DNA from: an uncultured Acidobacteriia bacterium
Lineage (GTDB): Bacteria; Acidobacteriota; Terriglobia; Bryobacterales; Bryobacteraceae
Direction: 5' to 3'
DNA length: 59,735 nucleotides
NCBI GenBank assembly: GCA_903882645.1
Contig: CAIRXZ010000247.1
Location: forward strand, 1-59,735
Below, one piece after another: positions 33,139-42,522 of this stretch (the stretch's first letter is position 1; the number at the start of each line of letters is the position of its first letter). Both the position numbers and the translations under genes were made by a program. The notes under the pieces were generated by a model. That model did not search any database. It was not told where the DNA came from and saw nothing but the letters and a program-made list of their open reading frames with translations.

Positions 33139-34125
33139 TTACGAGGTGCCATCGCCTGCGCCTCCGCGCTTCGCCGAGGCCACGAAACGGCGAATTCCTT
33201 CGGCGATGGCCATGGTTGGACGATAGCCGAGGAGGGTTCCCGCTTTGGCGATGTCGGCGCAGGTCACCGTTATGTCGCCGACAGCGGGATCGGTGTATTG
33301 GCGGTTCGCACTCCTGCCCACAGCTTCTTCTACAAGGGCCACCATAGCGTCGAGCGAGATCGGCCGCGCACTGCCCAGGTTGAACACGTCGTAGCCGGTT
33401 GGAGGCTCATACGTCATCGCGGCAAGAACGCCGGAGAGGATGTCGTCGATCCAGGTGTAGTCGCGGGCGCTGCTGGCATTGCCAAACAACTGTATCGGCT
33501 CACCGTCTCCGATTAAGTGAACAAACTTACCGATGGCCAGATCCGGGCGTTGCCTCGGCCCATATACGGTGAAGAAGCGCAAAACTACGCCCTGAAGTCC
33601 GTAACAATTGACGAACGAATGCAGCATCGCTTCCCCGGCCAGTTTGGTCGCGGCATACGGCGACGCGGGGCTGAGTAATAGGGCGTCTTCGCGGAACGGA
33701 ATGGCGCTGAGCGTACCATAGACTGAACTGGAAGAGGCGAAGACGACCTTCGGCGTTTTAAAGTCGCGGCAGGCCGCCAACACGTTCTCCATGCCGGCGA
33801 CATTTGTCGCGTAATAGAGTTCCGGGTTGTCCACCGAGAAGCGGACTCCGGTGCGCGCCGCCAGATGGACCACTGCGGCGGGACGAAACCCGGCAAAGAG
33901 ATCGCGCACCGCTGTGCGCTCGCAAATGTCGCCCAAGACGAAATCGAAGGCGCCAGCGCGGCCGATCTCGGCGAGGTTGGCCCGCTTCAGCCCGGGATCG
34001 TAAAAATCGTTTAGGTTATCGAGGACGGCAACTTTGCAACCGCGCCGAAGCAGCATGGAAGCAAGATGCGAGCCGATGAACCCGGCGCCACCCGTGATCA
34101 GCACGGTTTCAGGAAAGCTTTGCAA
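33139..34125 (-). CDS. NAD-dependent nucleotide-sugar epimerase (UDP-glucuronate 4-epimerase-like)
   Basis: About 328 residues from TTG 34125, preceded by AGGGGG; a GTG at 34170 gives 343 residues and overlaps the methyltransferase by 62 bp. The SDR-extended fold shows 'VLITGGAGFIGSHLASMLLR' (NAD binding), 'VVHLAARTGVRFSVDNP', the catalytic Ser in 'FASSSSVYG' and YxxxK in 'SPYAATKLAGE'. 'FFTVYGPRQRPDLAIGKFV' is typical of UDP-glucuronate 4-epimerases, although related 4-epimerases share it. It supplies a nucleotide sugar to the locus. Confidence 0.83.
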   Translation of the reverse strand: MQSFPETVLITGGAGFIGSHLASMLLRRGCKVAVLDNLNDFYDPGLKRANLAEIGRAGAFDFVLGDICERTAVRDLFAGFRPAAVVHLAARTGVRFSVDNPELYYATNVAGMENVLAACRDFKTPKVVFASSSSVYGTLSAIPFREDALLLSPASPYAATKLAGEAMLHSFVNCYGLQGVVLRFFTVYGPRQRPDLAIGKFVHLIGDGEPIQLFGNASSARDYTWIDDILSGVLAAMTYEPPTGYDVFNLGSARPISLDAMVALVEEAVGRSANRQYTDPAVGDITVTCADIAKAGTLLGYRPTMAIAEGIRRFVASAKRGGAGDGTS

Positions 34126-34861
34126 AGCTGGCCCCCTCGCTTGCAACCGGCTCGACAGCGGTTGGTCCACTAACCTGCATAATGAACGACATCATGGTTC
34201 GGCCGACTATATGATATTCCGTCGCCTGGATCGAGGGGTTCTTCGCCAACCATTCCTTGAAAGCTCTTGCTTCTCCACGGTCCCGCCGACCCTTGAAGGA
34301 AAACCAGTCATCGAAGATCACCACCGTCCCGTCTTGGATGTAATCAGTGATGAACTCCAGCACAGGGACCGTCGACTCGTACAGGTCGCAATCGACCCAT
34401 ACGACCGCAGCTTTCGTTATTGGCAGTTTCCGTTTGAGTTCTCCATTCAGAGTCTCGCTATACCAACCGGGAATACACGTGACTCGATCAAGATCGACTC
34501 CTCGCTGGTGGACAGTCCGCTTAAAGCGATCGAGGTTACAGGCATAGTCTCCCTTACTGTACCTACGGGATTCATTCGCATCTAAGCCCGTGGGTTCGGG
34601 CAATCCCTCGAATGAATCGAACACGAAAAATAGCATTTTGTTCAAACGCCGATACCGTCGCGCCGCGTAAAATGCGTCGGTGAGAGATCCCCCGCCAGCG
34701 CTTCCAAATTCCAGATAGCACCCTTCAACCCGACAGTCTTCAACGAACCCCATTACGATGTCGAATAATAGCAGACGCGACAGGTACTCTCGGCTGATGT
34801 TACAGATGCGCCCGGAAACGGGGCGCAGCAGTGTTCCCAGGAGTCGTCGCAGAACTCTCAT
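34109..34861 (-). CDS. TylF/MycF-family O-methyltransferase
   Basis: 250 residues from ATG 34861; the longer frame to 35011 overlaps the fucosyltransferase gene and has low complexity. Motifs are 'CYLEFGSAGGGSLTDAF' (SAM loop), 'FFVFDSFEGLPEP', 'VVWVDCDLYEST' and 'TVVIFDDWFSFKG' (metal-binding acidic residues), as in macrocin O-methyltransferase TylF. These enzymes methylate sugar hydroxyls, here probably on a repeat-unit residue or lipid-linked glycan. Confidence 0.8.
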   Translation of the reverse strand: MRVLRRLLGTLLRPVSGRICNISREYLSRLLLFDIVMGFVEDCRVEGCYLEFGSAGGGSLTDAFYAARRYRRLNKMLFFVFDSFEGLPEPTGLDANESRRYSKGDYACNLDRFKRTVHQRGVDLDRVTCIPGWYSETLNGELKRKLPITKAAVVWVDCDLYESTVPVLEFITDYIQDGTVVIFDDWFSFKGRRDRGEARAFKEWLAKNPSIQATEYHIVGRTMMSFIMQVSGPTAVEPVASEGASFAKLS

Positions 34862-34961
34862 AATTCCATTTGTCCTCGGTTGTTTTGGTTGAGACGGGTG
34901 GAAGCGCGCTCCTGGGTCTGGCGGGGATGAGAGAAAGTTGATCGCTGTCGGACGCGGGCGT

Positions 34962-35900
34962 TCACTTCCCAGTTCGGATGGCCTCTGGGGCTGTCTCGGC
35001 TGCGGGAACAACTGTCCAGGCAGGCGGGAAGAGATCGCGCGGGAAACGTCTCTCCCCGCGATTCCACACCGACGGAACGCACACCGTTTTCATCGGATGC
35101 CCCCCGAGCCAGGCGGCCCACCAACTGAACGCGCTGTTTGCGATGATGAAGTGCTTGCACAGCCGCATGAGATAGAAGCTCCGAAGCGGACCTTCGTCTA
35201 TCACTTTCACGCTGCAACCATCGGTTTCGAAGGCCCCCGCGTTTTGTTGAGACCAGCCAGTGTCGTCGCTGAAAACGAAGATCCTGAGATTCCCGTGAAT
35301 AGCGGCCACCTCGCGGATAGCGCGGCGATAGTATTCGATGTCGCACGTGCCGTAAAAATCGGCCACCGATTGCGGTCTCGATCCATCCGCTTCTTTCCCG
35401 TGCAGCCGCCGGATGTGCAGGCAGACGGAGTTCGCCTGCATGATCTCCCCGCTCGTCACATCGTTCAGCCCGGGCGGGATGCTCTTAAACTCCAGATCCC
35501 TGCGCAAGATTTCCTCGATCTCGCGGAAGTAGCGGGGGCTTTGGCAGTAGGCGTCAAGTACAGTCGGGCGCTTGATGCGCAAGTCGTAGATTGCCTGGTC
35601 GAAATACCGCCCGGCCCGCATCCTCCAGATCTCCCGCCGTCCAACGAACCTCCGAAATAGCTCGGCCCTGATGCCAAGGTCCGCGGAGGATACCGGCTCC
35701 GTTCTCTCATCCAGTACATTGAAACATCCGAGTTCGTAGGAGCGGCCGTAGCGGTCGCCACGGAAGCCGGATGTAGTGTCCAGGCGGAGCGGGATATGGT
35801 TTCGCAATGCCAGGGCGCGCCCGGCAGCGTACTCGAAAAGCTGGTTGCCAAGACCTCCGCGAAGCCGGAGCAACAACGCGGGTTCGCGTCTGCCGATCAT
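34962..35900 (-). CDS. GT11 fucosyltransferase-like protein (alpha-1,2)
   Basis: 312 residues from ATG 35900, whose ATGA overlaps the flippase stop. 'LLRLRGGLGNQLFEYAAGRA' near the start is diagnostic of GT11. 'VCLHIRR' corresponds to the HxRRGD motif but lacks the following Gly-Asp ('HIRRLHGK'), and 'NSAFSWWAAWLGG' is the conserved C-terminal block. The expected reaction is fucose (or L-galactose) transfer from the GDP sugar in alpha-1,2 linkage. No GDP-fucose synthesis genes are in the window, only a broken GDP-mannose 3,5-epimerase at 39411-40183. Confidence 0.83.
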   Translation of the reverse strand: MIGRREPALLLRLRGGLGNQLFEYAAGRALALRNHIPLRLDTTSGFRGDRYGRSYELGCFNVLDERTEPVSSADLGIRAELFRRFVGRREIWRMRAGRYFDQAIYDLRIKRPTVLDAYCQSPRYFREIEEILRRDLEFKSIPPGLNDVTSGEIMQANSVCLHIRRLHGKEADGSRPQSVADFYGTCDIEYYRRAIREVAAIHGNLRIFVFSDDTGWSQQNAGAFETDGCSVKVIDEGPLRSFYLMRLCKHFIIANSAFSWWAAWLGGHPMKTVCVPSVWNRGERRFPRDLFPPAWTVVPAAETAPEAIRTGK

Positions 35901-37162
35901 GTTCTTTGCCAGCACAGGTACCCGTATGCGACCATCTGGAAGCACGCGCCGGCCAAGCTGGCGTACATCGCGCCTCTTGCGCCCCAGCCCGGTATCAGGC
36001 AGGCGCCCGCCACCGCGGTAATCAGGAGAATCATCAGAGCCGCCACCAACTGCGACCGGAACCGCCGGGACGCTGTCAGGCCGGCGCCCAGCAGCGACGA
36101 CGTATTACCCAGGACCCCGATCGCCACTAGGCCGGTCACGAGCTCCGCGGTTACGGCGCTTTGGCGGCCATAGACCATGGTCACTAAGCGGACGCCCCAG
36201 CACCACGCGCCGGCCAGCATTGCCAGACCCACCACCGCGGAGAAGAGCATCATTCGGCCTATCGCGGTACGGAACTGCTCGCGGTCGCTGGCGAACATCC
36301 GCGCTAGGCGCGGCAGCGCCGTCTGTCCCAGCGCGGAGTAGAGCAGACCGATAGCGCCGGACATCGTAGCGACGGCCGCAAACACGCCCAGAGATTGTTC
36401 GCCCGCATGGCGCTCCAGCATCACCCGCGGCAGGCTGGTGCTCGCACTGAGCAGCAGGAGCACGAACGCCAGCGGCAGGCACAGAACCGCCAACCGACAG
36501 CATGTGGTGGCGACTGCTGCCCAAGGTGTTGCGGCGTGCCGCTCTCCCCCCATCCGTAACGCGATCGGCCGCTCATAAATCAGCAAGGCCGCCAGCCACA
36601 CCGCCGCCAACGCAGTCACCGCCGCCGCGGCGCTATGGAACACCGCCATGCTCACCGCTAGCGCCATCAGCCCGCCGAGGGCCCGAATGGACATTGCCCG
36701 CGCGATCAGGTCCAGCCGGTCGCGAAGCTGGAACAGCCCGTACAGCACATCGCTGAAGGAATCGACCGCTCTCGCACACGCGACCGCCAACACCACCAGT
36801 ACTGTGTCTCGCCGCCACGGCATCAGCCACGCCACCGCTATTACCGCGACAAGCGCACAAGCCGTTCCGGCCAGGCGCACGGTCAGGTAGTCCTCGAAAC
36901 GGTACGCGCCCGTGCAATCGGTGGCCTGGACAGCACGCATTTGCAGCCCCGTGAACGAGAAGATCGGAACGCACACGGCCAGCCCCAGCGCATACTGCCC
37001 GACCATTGCCATACTCCCCAGCCGCGCGATCGCCACCGTGATGAGCCATTGCGACCCAGAGAAGGCGAAATTGCCCGCAAGCGTGGAAACAATGTTCCGC
37101 CGGACCGTGGCTTCGCCCAGGCTCAGACTCGCGGCGGCATCCTCAATGCTGGCCGGTGTCAT
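35897..37162 (-). CDS. Wzx-type oligosaccharide flippase
   Basis: A 421-residue protein with about twelve predicted membrane helices and few soluble loops. 'VRRNIVSTLAGNFAFSGSQW' at the N-terminus resembles the MOP/MATE polysaccharide flippase family, as does 'GQYALGLAVCVPIFSF'. It would flip the undecaprenyl-linked repeat unit to the periplasm. Its start overlaps the polymerase stop by four bases and its stop overlaps the fucosyltransferase start by four bases, so flippase, polymerase and transferase are coupled. Confidence 0.82.
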   Translation of the reverse strand: MTPASIEDAAASLSLGEATVRRNIVSTLAGNFAFSGSQWLITVAIARLGSMAMVGQYALGLAVCVPIFSFTGLQMRAVQATDCTGAYRFEDYLTVRLAGTACALVAVIAVAWLMPWRRDTVLVVLAVACARAVDSFSDVLYGLFQLRDRLDLIARAMSIRALGGLMALAVSMAVFHSAAAAVTALAAVWLAALLIYERPIALRMGGERHAATPWAAVATTCCRLAVLCLPLAFVLLLLSASTSLPRVMLERHAGEQSLGVFAAVATMSGAIGLLYSALGQTALPRLARMFASDREQFRTAIGRMMLFSAVVGLAMLAGAWCWGVRLVTMVYGRQSAVTAELVTGLVAIGVLGNTSSLLGAGLTASRRFRSQLVAALMILLITAVAGACLIPGWGARGAMYASLAGACFQMVAYGYLCWQRT

Positions 37163-38436
37163 GTGCGTGCTATGAGCGCTCCCGGCTGCCGGCGGCCCAG
37201 GTCCCGAGCAGTCGGTATGACGTCCGCAACTGGGCGGCTTGCGCGCCCCCGAACCACAATGCGGCCGACAACGCCGGCCAGCACAGTCGTCAACAGAGGA
37301 TTAATTCGGATAAACTCATTATTCGCGACAGCCATGGCAATACAATAGGCGAACAGCGAATAGGCCGCCGCTATCAGCGGGCTCTGATGGCGGGATGCTC
37401 TAGTAAAGAGCCATCCGCCCGCCACGCCGGTCAGCGTCGCGCCAAAAAGCGCTCCAAACAAGCCACCATCCAGCGCGTATGCGTCGAGGAACGTATAAAT
37501 ATTTGTAGCGTAATTTCCGTACGGCCGGATCAGTGAAGGATAGCTGTCTATCAGCTTTAGTTTGTACAGGGCGTAATTGAACATATCCGCACTGTAGTAC
37601 CCAGCCTCTCTTGGAAAGGTTCCATCGACAATGCTTTCAAACGCTCGCATGGACCCCCCATAATATCCCTCGACCAGTTGCACTCCCTCCGCTGTGTGAG
37701 TGTTATGGCTCGTTAAGGCAAGTTGAATCGCTACAAACCCAGCACTGAAGCTTAGCAGCCCGACCGCAAGTATGCCCCAAGCGCGCAGCGCGCGGGGTCT
37801 GTAGAACAGCGCCCAGGAAGCCCACAGCGTGAGTATGTTCGCCAGTAGGGGAGCACGGGTCATGCGGGTTAACGCTAATAGACACGAAGCTACAACAAGA
37901 ATGTAGAATGCGCGTCGGCTTAACCAGCCGCGTTTTCTAAGCAGCAATGCGAGGGGAAGGTAAACGAAGTAGGCGTTGCGAAAGATTTCTAACCACCAGG
38001 GGCATTTGTCCAAGTTCCTCGATGCGAGTGTTGTCCGCAGACCAATAACAACCTTAGCGGCCGACTGCCCCGCGATGATTGCTGGTAGCTCATATAGGCT
38101 CAGAGCCGCGTGCAAACCGATCAGTATTAGAACAAGAGCGAGTGCGCGGCGTTTGTTGATCGGCGTCTCGGGCGGCGCGCTGGCTGGTTGCCGCCTGATC
38201 GTTAGAAGACCGCCCGCAAGCAACGCCCACCATGCGGCAAAGAGTACAATGAGTGTCTTTGACGACAGTGTTTGCGTTGACGTCGTGAAAAACTGAGCTG
38301 CCAGAAGGCACGACCCCCACACCAAGGAAAACAAATGGGCAAAGGTATTGCCAGTGGCCGCGCGATAGGTTACCAGGCCGAGCAGCAATGCTGCGCCGCA
38401 ATAGCCGATGGTGTTCAATAGCACAAGCTCGGCCAT
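37159..38436 (-). CDS. Wzy-type O-antigen/exopolysaccharide polymerase
   Basis: A 425-residue polytopic membrane protein with about eleven helices and a larger periplasmic loop ('YYGGSMRAFESIVDGTFPRE', 'LIRPYGNYATNIYTFLDAYA'). 'TNIYTFLDAYALDGG' is reminiscent of the oligosaccharide repeat-unit polymerase family (EpsG/Wzy-like). Sequence conservation in this family is poor, so the call leans on topology and on its place between flippase and glycosyltransferase. It shares one base (TAATG) with the preceding GT2 gene. Confidence 0.75.
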   Translation of the reverse strand: MAELVLLNTIGYCGAALLLGLVTYRAATGNTFAHLFSLVWGSCLLAAQFFTTSTQTLSSKTLIVLFAAWWALLAGGLLTIRRQPASAPPETPINKRRALALVLILIGLHAALSLYELPAIIAGQSAAKVVIGLRTTLASRNLDKCPWWLEIFRNAYFVYLPLALLLRKRGWLSRRAFYILVVASCLLALTRMTRAPLLANILTLWASWALFYRPRALRAWGILAVGLLSFSAGFVAIQLALTSHNTHTAEGVQLVEGYYGGSMRAFESIVDGTFPREAGYYSADMFNYALYKLKLIDSYPSLIRPYGNYATNIYTFLDAYALDGGLFGALFGATLTGVAGGWLFTRASRHQSPLIAAAYSLFAYCIAMAVANNEFIRINPLLTTVLAGVVGRIVVRGRASRPVADVIPTARDLGRRQPGALIART

Positions 38437-39395
38437 TATAGAACTGCCTTTACAAGCGGCCCCGCAATGATCTTGAGCAGGAGGTCGACGCTTCGCACCA
38501 GGAGGAAGAGGCCCTGTCCGAAACAGTTCGTCCCTGCATAGTGTCGGAGATAGAAGAGTTCGCTGGAAACCTGCTGCAACTCGCGGCGCAGAGGCCGGCG
38601 GCGACCCCGCATTCCGGTGGACGCGCCCTGAATGTGATCGGCGATTACGGCGGTGGACAGGCAGGCGGTTGCATGGCGCGCTCGGATGCTCGCGCCCAGG
38701 ATCTGCTCTTCCGTGTAGAGGAACGTGCCTTCGTCCAGGTAGCCGATCGCTTCAAGGAAGTGCCGGTCTATCATGAAGCAGGCGCCGTTTATAGTTTCGC
38801 ACTCCAGCGTGGTCCCAAGTGGGTACGGGAGGGCGTCCTCGTAGAGGTACGCGCGCCGCAACCGGCGTCCGAATCCGGTACGGCGCAGCCAGCAACTATG
38901 CGTCACTAGCAGCGTCCAGAAGTCCGGCACGCGCCTGACCTGGGGGGTGGCCTGCGGCGGCGCTGGGCAGTCGTGGTCGCTGATCAGCGGGCTGCAGGCC
39001 ACCCGCCGCGGATCTGCGCGAAGGGCGGCCACAAGCTGCCGGATGGCGTCCGCGCCGGGCAGCGTGATGTCGCTGTTGAGGGCCAGGATATAGTCCGGCG
39101 CATGATGAGTTTTCAGGCGGGCGCCTGCGTTGATGCCGCCGGCGTATCCCAGGTTCCTTGGGCATCGGTGCAGCACAACCGCATACTCCGCCAGTGCCTG
39201 CTGCAAGGAATGCCAATCATCCTCGGAAGAGTGATTGTCTACCACCGCAATCTCCACCTTGGCTGCGCCGCGCTGCGCCAGCAGCGATTGCACGCAGTGC
39301 AGCGTTGGGCCTGATCCGTTGTAGTTCACGATGACCGCACGCACGCACCCGGCGGCGGTCGGCAGGGAGGTGGTCATGTCAGGTATGGTTGCCAT
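38436..39395 (-). CDS. GT2 family glycosyltransferase (rhamnosyltransferase-like)
   Basis: A 319-residue GT-A enzyme. 'AVIVNYNGSGPTLHCVQSLL' and 'IAVVDNHSSEDDW' form the nucleotide-binding part. 'YILALNSDITLPGADAIRQL' gives the acidic metal motif, and 'MIDRHFLEAIGYLDEGTFLY' is typical of the WbbL/RfbF-like rhamnosyltransferase subgroup. An internal ATG at 39377 is an alternative start. It ends where the polymerase begins. Confidence 0.82.
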   Translation of the reverse strand: MATIPDMTTSLPTAAGCVRAVIVNYNGSGPTLHCVQSLLAQRGAAKVEIAVVDNHSSEDDWHSLQQALAEYAVVLHRCPRNLGYAGGINAGARLKTHHAPDYILALNSDITLPGADAIRQLVAALRADPRRVACSPLISDHDCPAPPQATPQVRRVPDFWTLLVTHSCWLRRTGFGRRLRRAYLYEDALPYPLGTTLECETINGACFMIDRHFLEAIGYLDEGTFLYTEEQILGASIRARHATACLSTAVIADHIQGASTGMRGRRRPLRRELQQVSSELFYLRHYAGTNCFGQGLFLLVRSVDLLLKIIAGPLVKAVL

Positions 39396-39410
39396 ACACG
39401 GCGCTGTCGG

Positions 39411-40183
39411 TTAATTCCCGACCTTCGCGAGTTCCCGTGCGCGAACTTGCGCGGCTATCCAACGGTAGGTCTTTTCTACGCCAGCCCGAAGAAGGGCGGA
39501 AGGCGACCACCCAAGAACACGGCGAACCAGCCGATTATCCGAGTTTCTGCCCCTTACGCCCAATGGGCCCGGGATGTGATTTACTCGCAAGTCCTTGCCG
39601 GCGATATCCATCACCATACTCGCGAGTGAGTTTATGGCTATCATTTCTTCGGATCCGATGTTGACAGGCCCGGCGAAGTCCGATTCCATCAATCGGCGTA
39701 CGCCTTCGGTGCATTCGTCGATGTAGAGAAACGACCGTGTCTGTTTGCCATCGCCCCAGATTTCGATGGGACCGCGGTTCTCGGCTTCAGCGACCTTGCG
39801 GCAAATCGCGGCGGGCGCTTTCTCCCTCCCGCCCTGCCAGGTGCCTTCTGGACCGAAGATATTGTGAAAACGCGCGATCCGGACAGAGATGCCGTGTTTG
39901 CATGTAGGCAAGGTACAAACGCTCGCTGAATAGCTTTTCCCAACCGTATTCGCTGTCTGGCGCGGCAGGGTAGGCGGAGTCCTCGGAACAGTTCGGATTC
40001 TCGGGATCGAGCTGATTGTATTCGGGATAGATGCAGGCCAATGATGAACTCGTCCGCGGGCAATGTGGAGAATTCGTGCTGCTTGAGGTCCATCCCGCGA
40101 ACCCAAAAGCCCTCGGCCGCCAGTCGCTTTACTAAATGGCCGCCGATGAATCCGCCGGCCCCCGCCACCAAAACACGTTTCAT
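39411..40183 (-). pseudogene. Broken GDP-mannose 3,5-epimerase-like gene
   Basis: Starts well: AGGAGG then ATG 40183 and 'MKRVLVAGAGGFIGGHLVKR', but the frame is broken twice. Near 40048 the sequence jumps from about residue 45 ('LPADEF') to the catalytic block 'SSLACIYPEYNQLD' in another frame, so roughly 65 residues expected between them are missing. Near 39900 a one-base indel separates 'YGWEKLFSERLYLAYM' from 'GISVRIARFHNIFGPEGTW', after which the frame is open to 39411 ('GDGKQTRSFLYIDEC', 'GVRGRNSDNRLV'). The intact parts match GDP-mannose 3,5-epimerase. The deletion cannot be a simple sequencing error. Confidence 0.85.
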
Positions 40184-40284
40184 GGATCCTCCTTTCTGAA
40201 CCAGTTGTGAACTTTTTGTCATGCTAAGGCGCTCATCCTCTGGGGCGTCGGCTTCGCCTCCCGCCACTGCCAGCCGTCGGGAGG

Positions 40285-42510
40285 TCATGATTTGCCGGTC
40301 GGTTTGTAATACTTCGAATAATACTTGCCGTAGTACCCGTAATAATAATAGCGGTCGCTCATATCCGCGCGGACTTCGTTGAGCGCAACGCCGATGACGT
40401 TCGCCTTCATACGCCTCAGACTGGTGAGGACGCTTCCGAGGGCGGTCCGATTGGTCTGCCCCGCCAAAGTGATGATGACGACGCCATCCACAATGGCGGC
40501 AATCTGAAGAGGCTCGGCGAAGCCCAGGAGCGGCGGCGAATCGACGATGATAAGGTCATAGTCCTTCTCCGCCTCGGCCAGGAGCGATTCCAGAATGCCT
40601 CCGATGCGGTCGGCGGCGCGGCGGGAGGCCGGCCCGGCGGCCAGAACATCCAGATAGGGATAGGCCTCCGGGGTTTGCAGGAGTTCGCGCCACCCGATTT
40701 CGTCGTTGATCACCGTGGAGAGGCCGCGGTCGTTCGTGAGCCCGAGGCGGCCATGAACGCCCGGGCGCCGCAGGTCGGCGTCGACAAGCAGGGTCTTGCG
40801 TTTTTGGGTGCTGTGCGCGATCGCGAGGTGCAGCGAAGTGGTGGTCTTTCCCTCGCGGGGCACCGCGGAGGTTACCAGGAGGCTGCGCGGCCGGCGGGCG
40901 GGGTCGGAAAGCAGGATGGAATCCCGCAAGGTTCGCACGGCTTCTTCGAAAGCCGACTCCTGCCCGCGGCCGCCGTAGCCGGGTCTGCCGCCGGAGCGGC
41001 GCCTGCCGGGCGCCGGCAGCAAGCGCCCCCGCCAGGCGTTCACTACCGGCAGGGAGCCGAGAACTTCGGTCTTCAGCTCGCGCTGGATTTGCTCGGGATC
41101 GCGAACGGTGTGATCCAGCGTGTCCGAGAGGATGGCCGCCCCCACGGCGAGCAACGTGGAGAACAGGAATGCGAGGGCCGCGTTCAAAGGCACGTTGGGA
41201 AAGATTGGCGCCATCGCCGGACGGGCGGAATCCGCCAGGCGGATGGAACTGTTCTGAAAACTGGAGTTGATGCCGGCTTCCTTGATTTTGCGCCATAGCT
41301 CCTGGTAAAGGCCCTTGTCGCTGTCGGCCTCCTGCTTCACCGCTTTGTACTCGAAGGAGCGGGCGTTCAGCTTGTCGAATTCGTCCTTGGTTTCGTCCAC
41401 GGCCTTCTTGAGGATCGACTCCCGATTGGCCGCTTCCTGGTACTCCATGCTTACGCGTTGCGCGATGCCGGTTTTCAGCGCATCGAACTGGCTTTGAACT
41501 TCCGAGAGGAGCGAGGCGGCCTTCTTGTACTCCGGGTGGTTTTCGCCGTACTGGGCTTTTACCGAGGCGAACTTTTGCTGCGCTTCGCGGAGGCCGTCGG
41601 CGGCCTTGCGGAGTTGCTCGCCCTGGGTGGATGCCTGAGCGGCTTCGAGCGAGCCGCCCTGGACCGAGTTGAACGCCGCTTCTTTGCGGACCCGGTCCGC
41701 CTGGGCGGTGGTATATTCCGTGTTGAGTTGCACCAACCGCGAGGATAGGATGTTCGTTTTCTGCTCGGGGTCGATGACGTTCAGTTCCTTTTCGAACTGC
41801 GCCAGGGCCTGGGAAGAAGCTTCCATCTTCGCCTTTAGAACCTCCAACTGTTTCTCCATGAATGTGGAGAGGTTGGCGCTCGCCGTGAAGCGAATGTCCC
41901 AGGTGTGCCTGATGTAACTGTCCGCCACGTCGTTCGCGACTTCCGCGGCCAGTTTCGGGTCGGGAGACCGGTAGGCGATCAGCAGCAGGTACGTGTTGGG
42001 CGGCCGGGTGACTCGCAAACCGCTCAAAGTCACCGGCGCCTCTTCGAAGCGCGCCGTGGGAATCGCGGGGCCAGGCGAGCCGGGTTGGGCGGGCCTGAGG
42101 TGGAACCGCTGCGCCACCGGCCTCAGAACCGAGTCCGACTGCGCGAGCTTGATCTGGGTGGCGAGAAACTGATCGGCGTCGTAGGTCTCGTACTGCGCGC
42201 CGGAGTCCTGCCCCACGGCATTGGCGGGCATTTGCCGGTCGATATCGATTGTGGCCGTGGATTCGTAGATTGGCGTAAGCCGGGTCGAAACGACGATTGT
42301 GGCGAGGACGGCGGTAACCACGAAGGCCAGCATCTTCCATCGATGCCGCTTCAAGATCCAGAGATAGTGGGATAAGGGAATCGCCCGCTCTTCCGGCTCC
42401 GGCGCCACGTATGTATAGCCCGGCGGGTAGACCGGAACCCGGCCTGGAACGGCTGGAACAGGCGCGCTCACGGGGACCGCGAGCGCAAGATTATCTTTTC
42501 TTTCAGCCAT
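40285..42510 (-). CDS. Wzc-like polysaccharide co-polymerase and BY-tyrosine kinase
   Basis: A 741-residue protein. The N-terminal cytoplasmic stretch is followed by membrane helix 1 (about residue 60), a Wzz-type periplasmic domain with long coiled coils ('MEASSQALAQFEKELNVI'), helix 2 (about 450) and a C-terminal BY-kinase. Its motifs are Walker A 'SAVPREGKTTTSLHLAIA', Walker A' 'LLVDADLRRPG' and Walker B 'LIIVDSPPLLGF'. The tail has ten tyrosines in 'SDRYYYYGYYGKYYSKYYK', the autophosphorylation cluster. It controls chain length and export with Wza (12 bp upstream) and is probably reset by the CpsB-like phosphatase at 45220. Confidence 0.92.
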   Translation of the reverse strand: MAERKDNLALAVPVSAPVPAVPGRVPVYPPGYTYVAPEPEERAIPLSHYLWILKRHRWKMLAFVVTAVLATIVVSTRLTPIYESTATIDIDRQMPANAVGQDSGAQYETYDADQFLATQIKLAQSDSVLRPVAQRFHLRPAQPGSPGPAIPTARFEEAPVTLSGLRVTRPPNTYLLLIAYRSPDPKLAAEVANDVADSYIRHTWDIRFTASANLSTFMEKQLEVLKAKMEASSQALAQFEKELNVIDPEQKTNILSSRLVQLNTEYTTAQADRVRKEAAFNSVQGGSLEAAQASTQGEQLRKAADGLREAQQKFASVKAQYGENHPEYKKAASLLSEVQSQFDALKTGIAQRVSMEYQEAANRESILKKAVDETKDEFDKLNARSFEYKAVKQEADSDKGLYQELWRKIKEAGINSSFQNSSIRLADSARPAMAPIFPNVPLNAALAFLFSTLLAVGAAILSDTLDHTVRDPEQIQRELKTEVLGSLPVVNAWRGRLLPAPGRRRSGGRPGYGGRGQESAFEEAVRTLRDSILLSDPARRPRSLLVTSAVPREGKTTTSLHLAIAHSTQKRKTLLVDADLRRPGVHGRLGLTNDRGLSTVINDEIGWRELLQTPEAYPYLDVLAAGPASRRAADRIGGILESLLAEAEKDYDLIIVDSPPLLGFAEPLQIAAIVDGVVIITLAGQTNRTALGSVLTSLRRMKANVIGVALNEVRADMSDRYYYYGYYGKYYSKYYKPTGKS

Positions 42511-42522
42511 TGATTTACCCGT

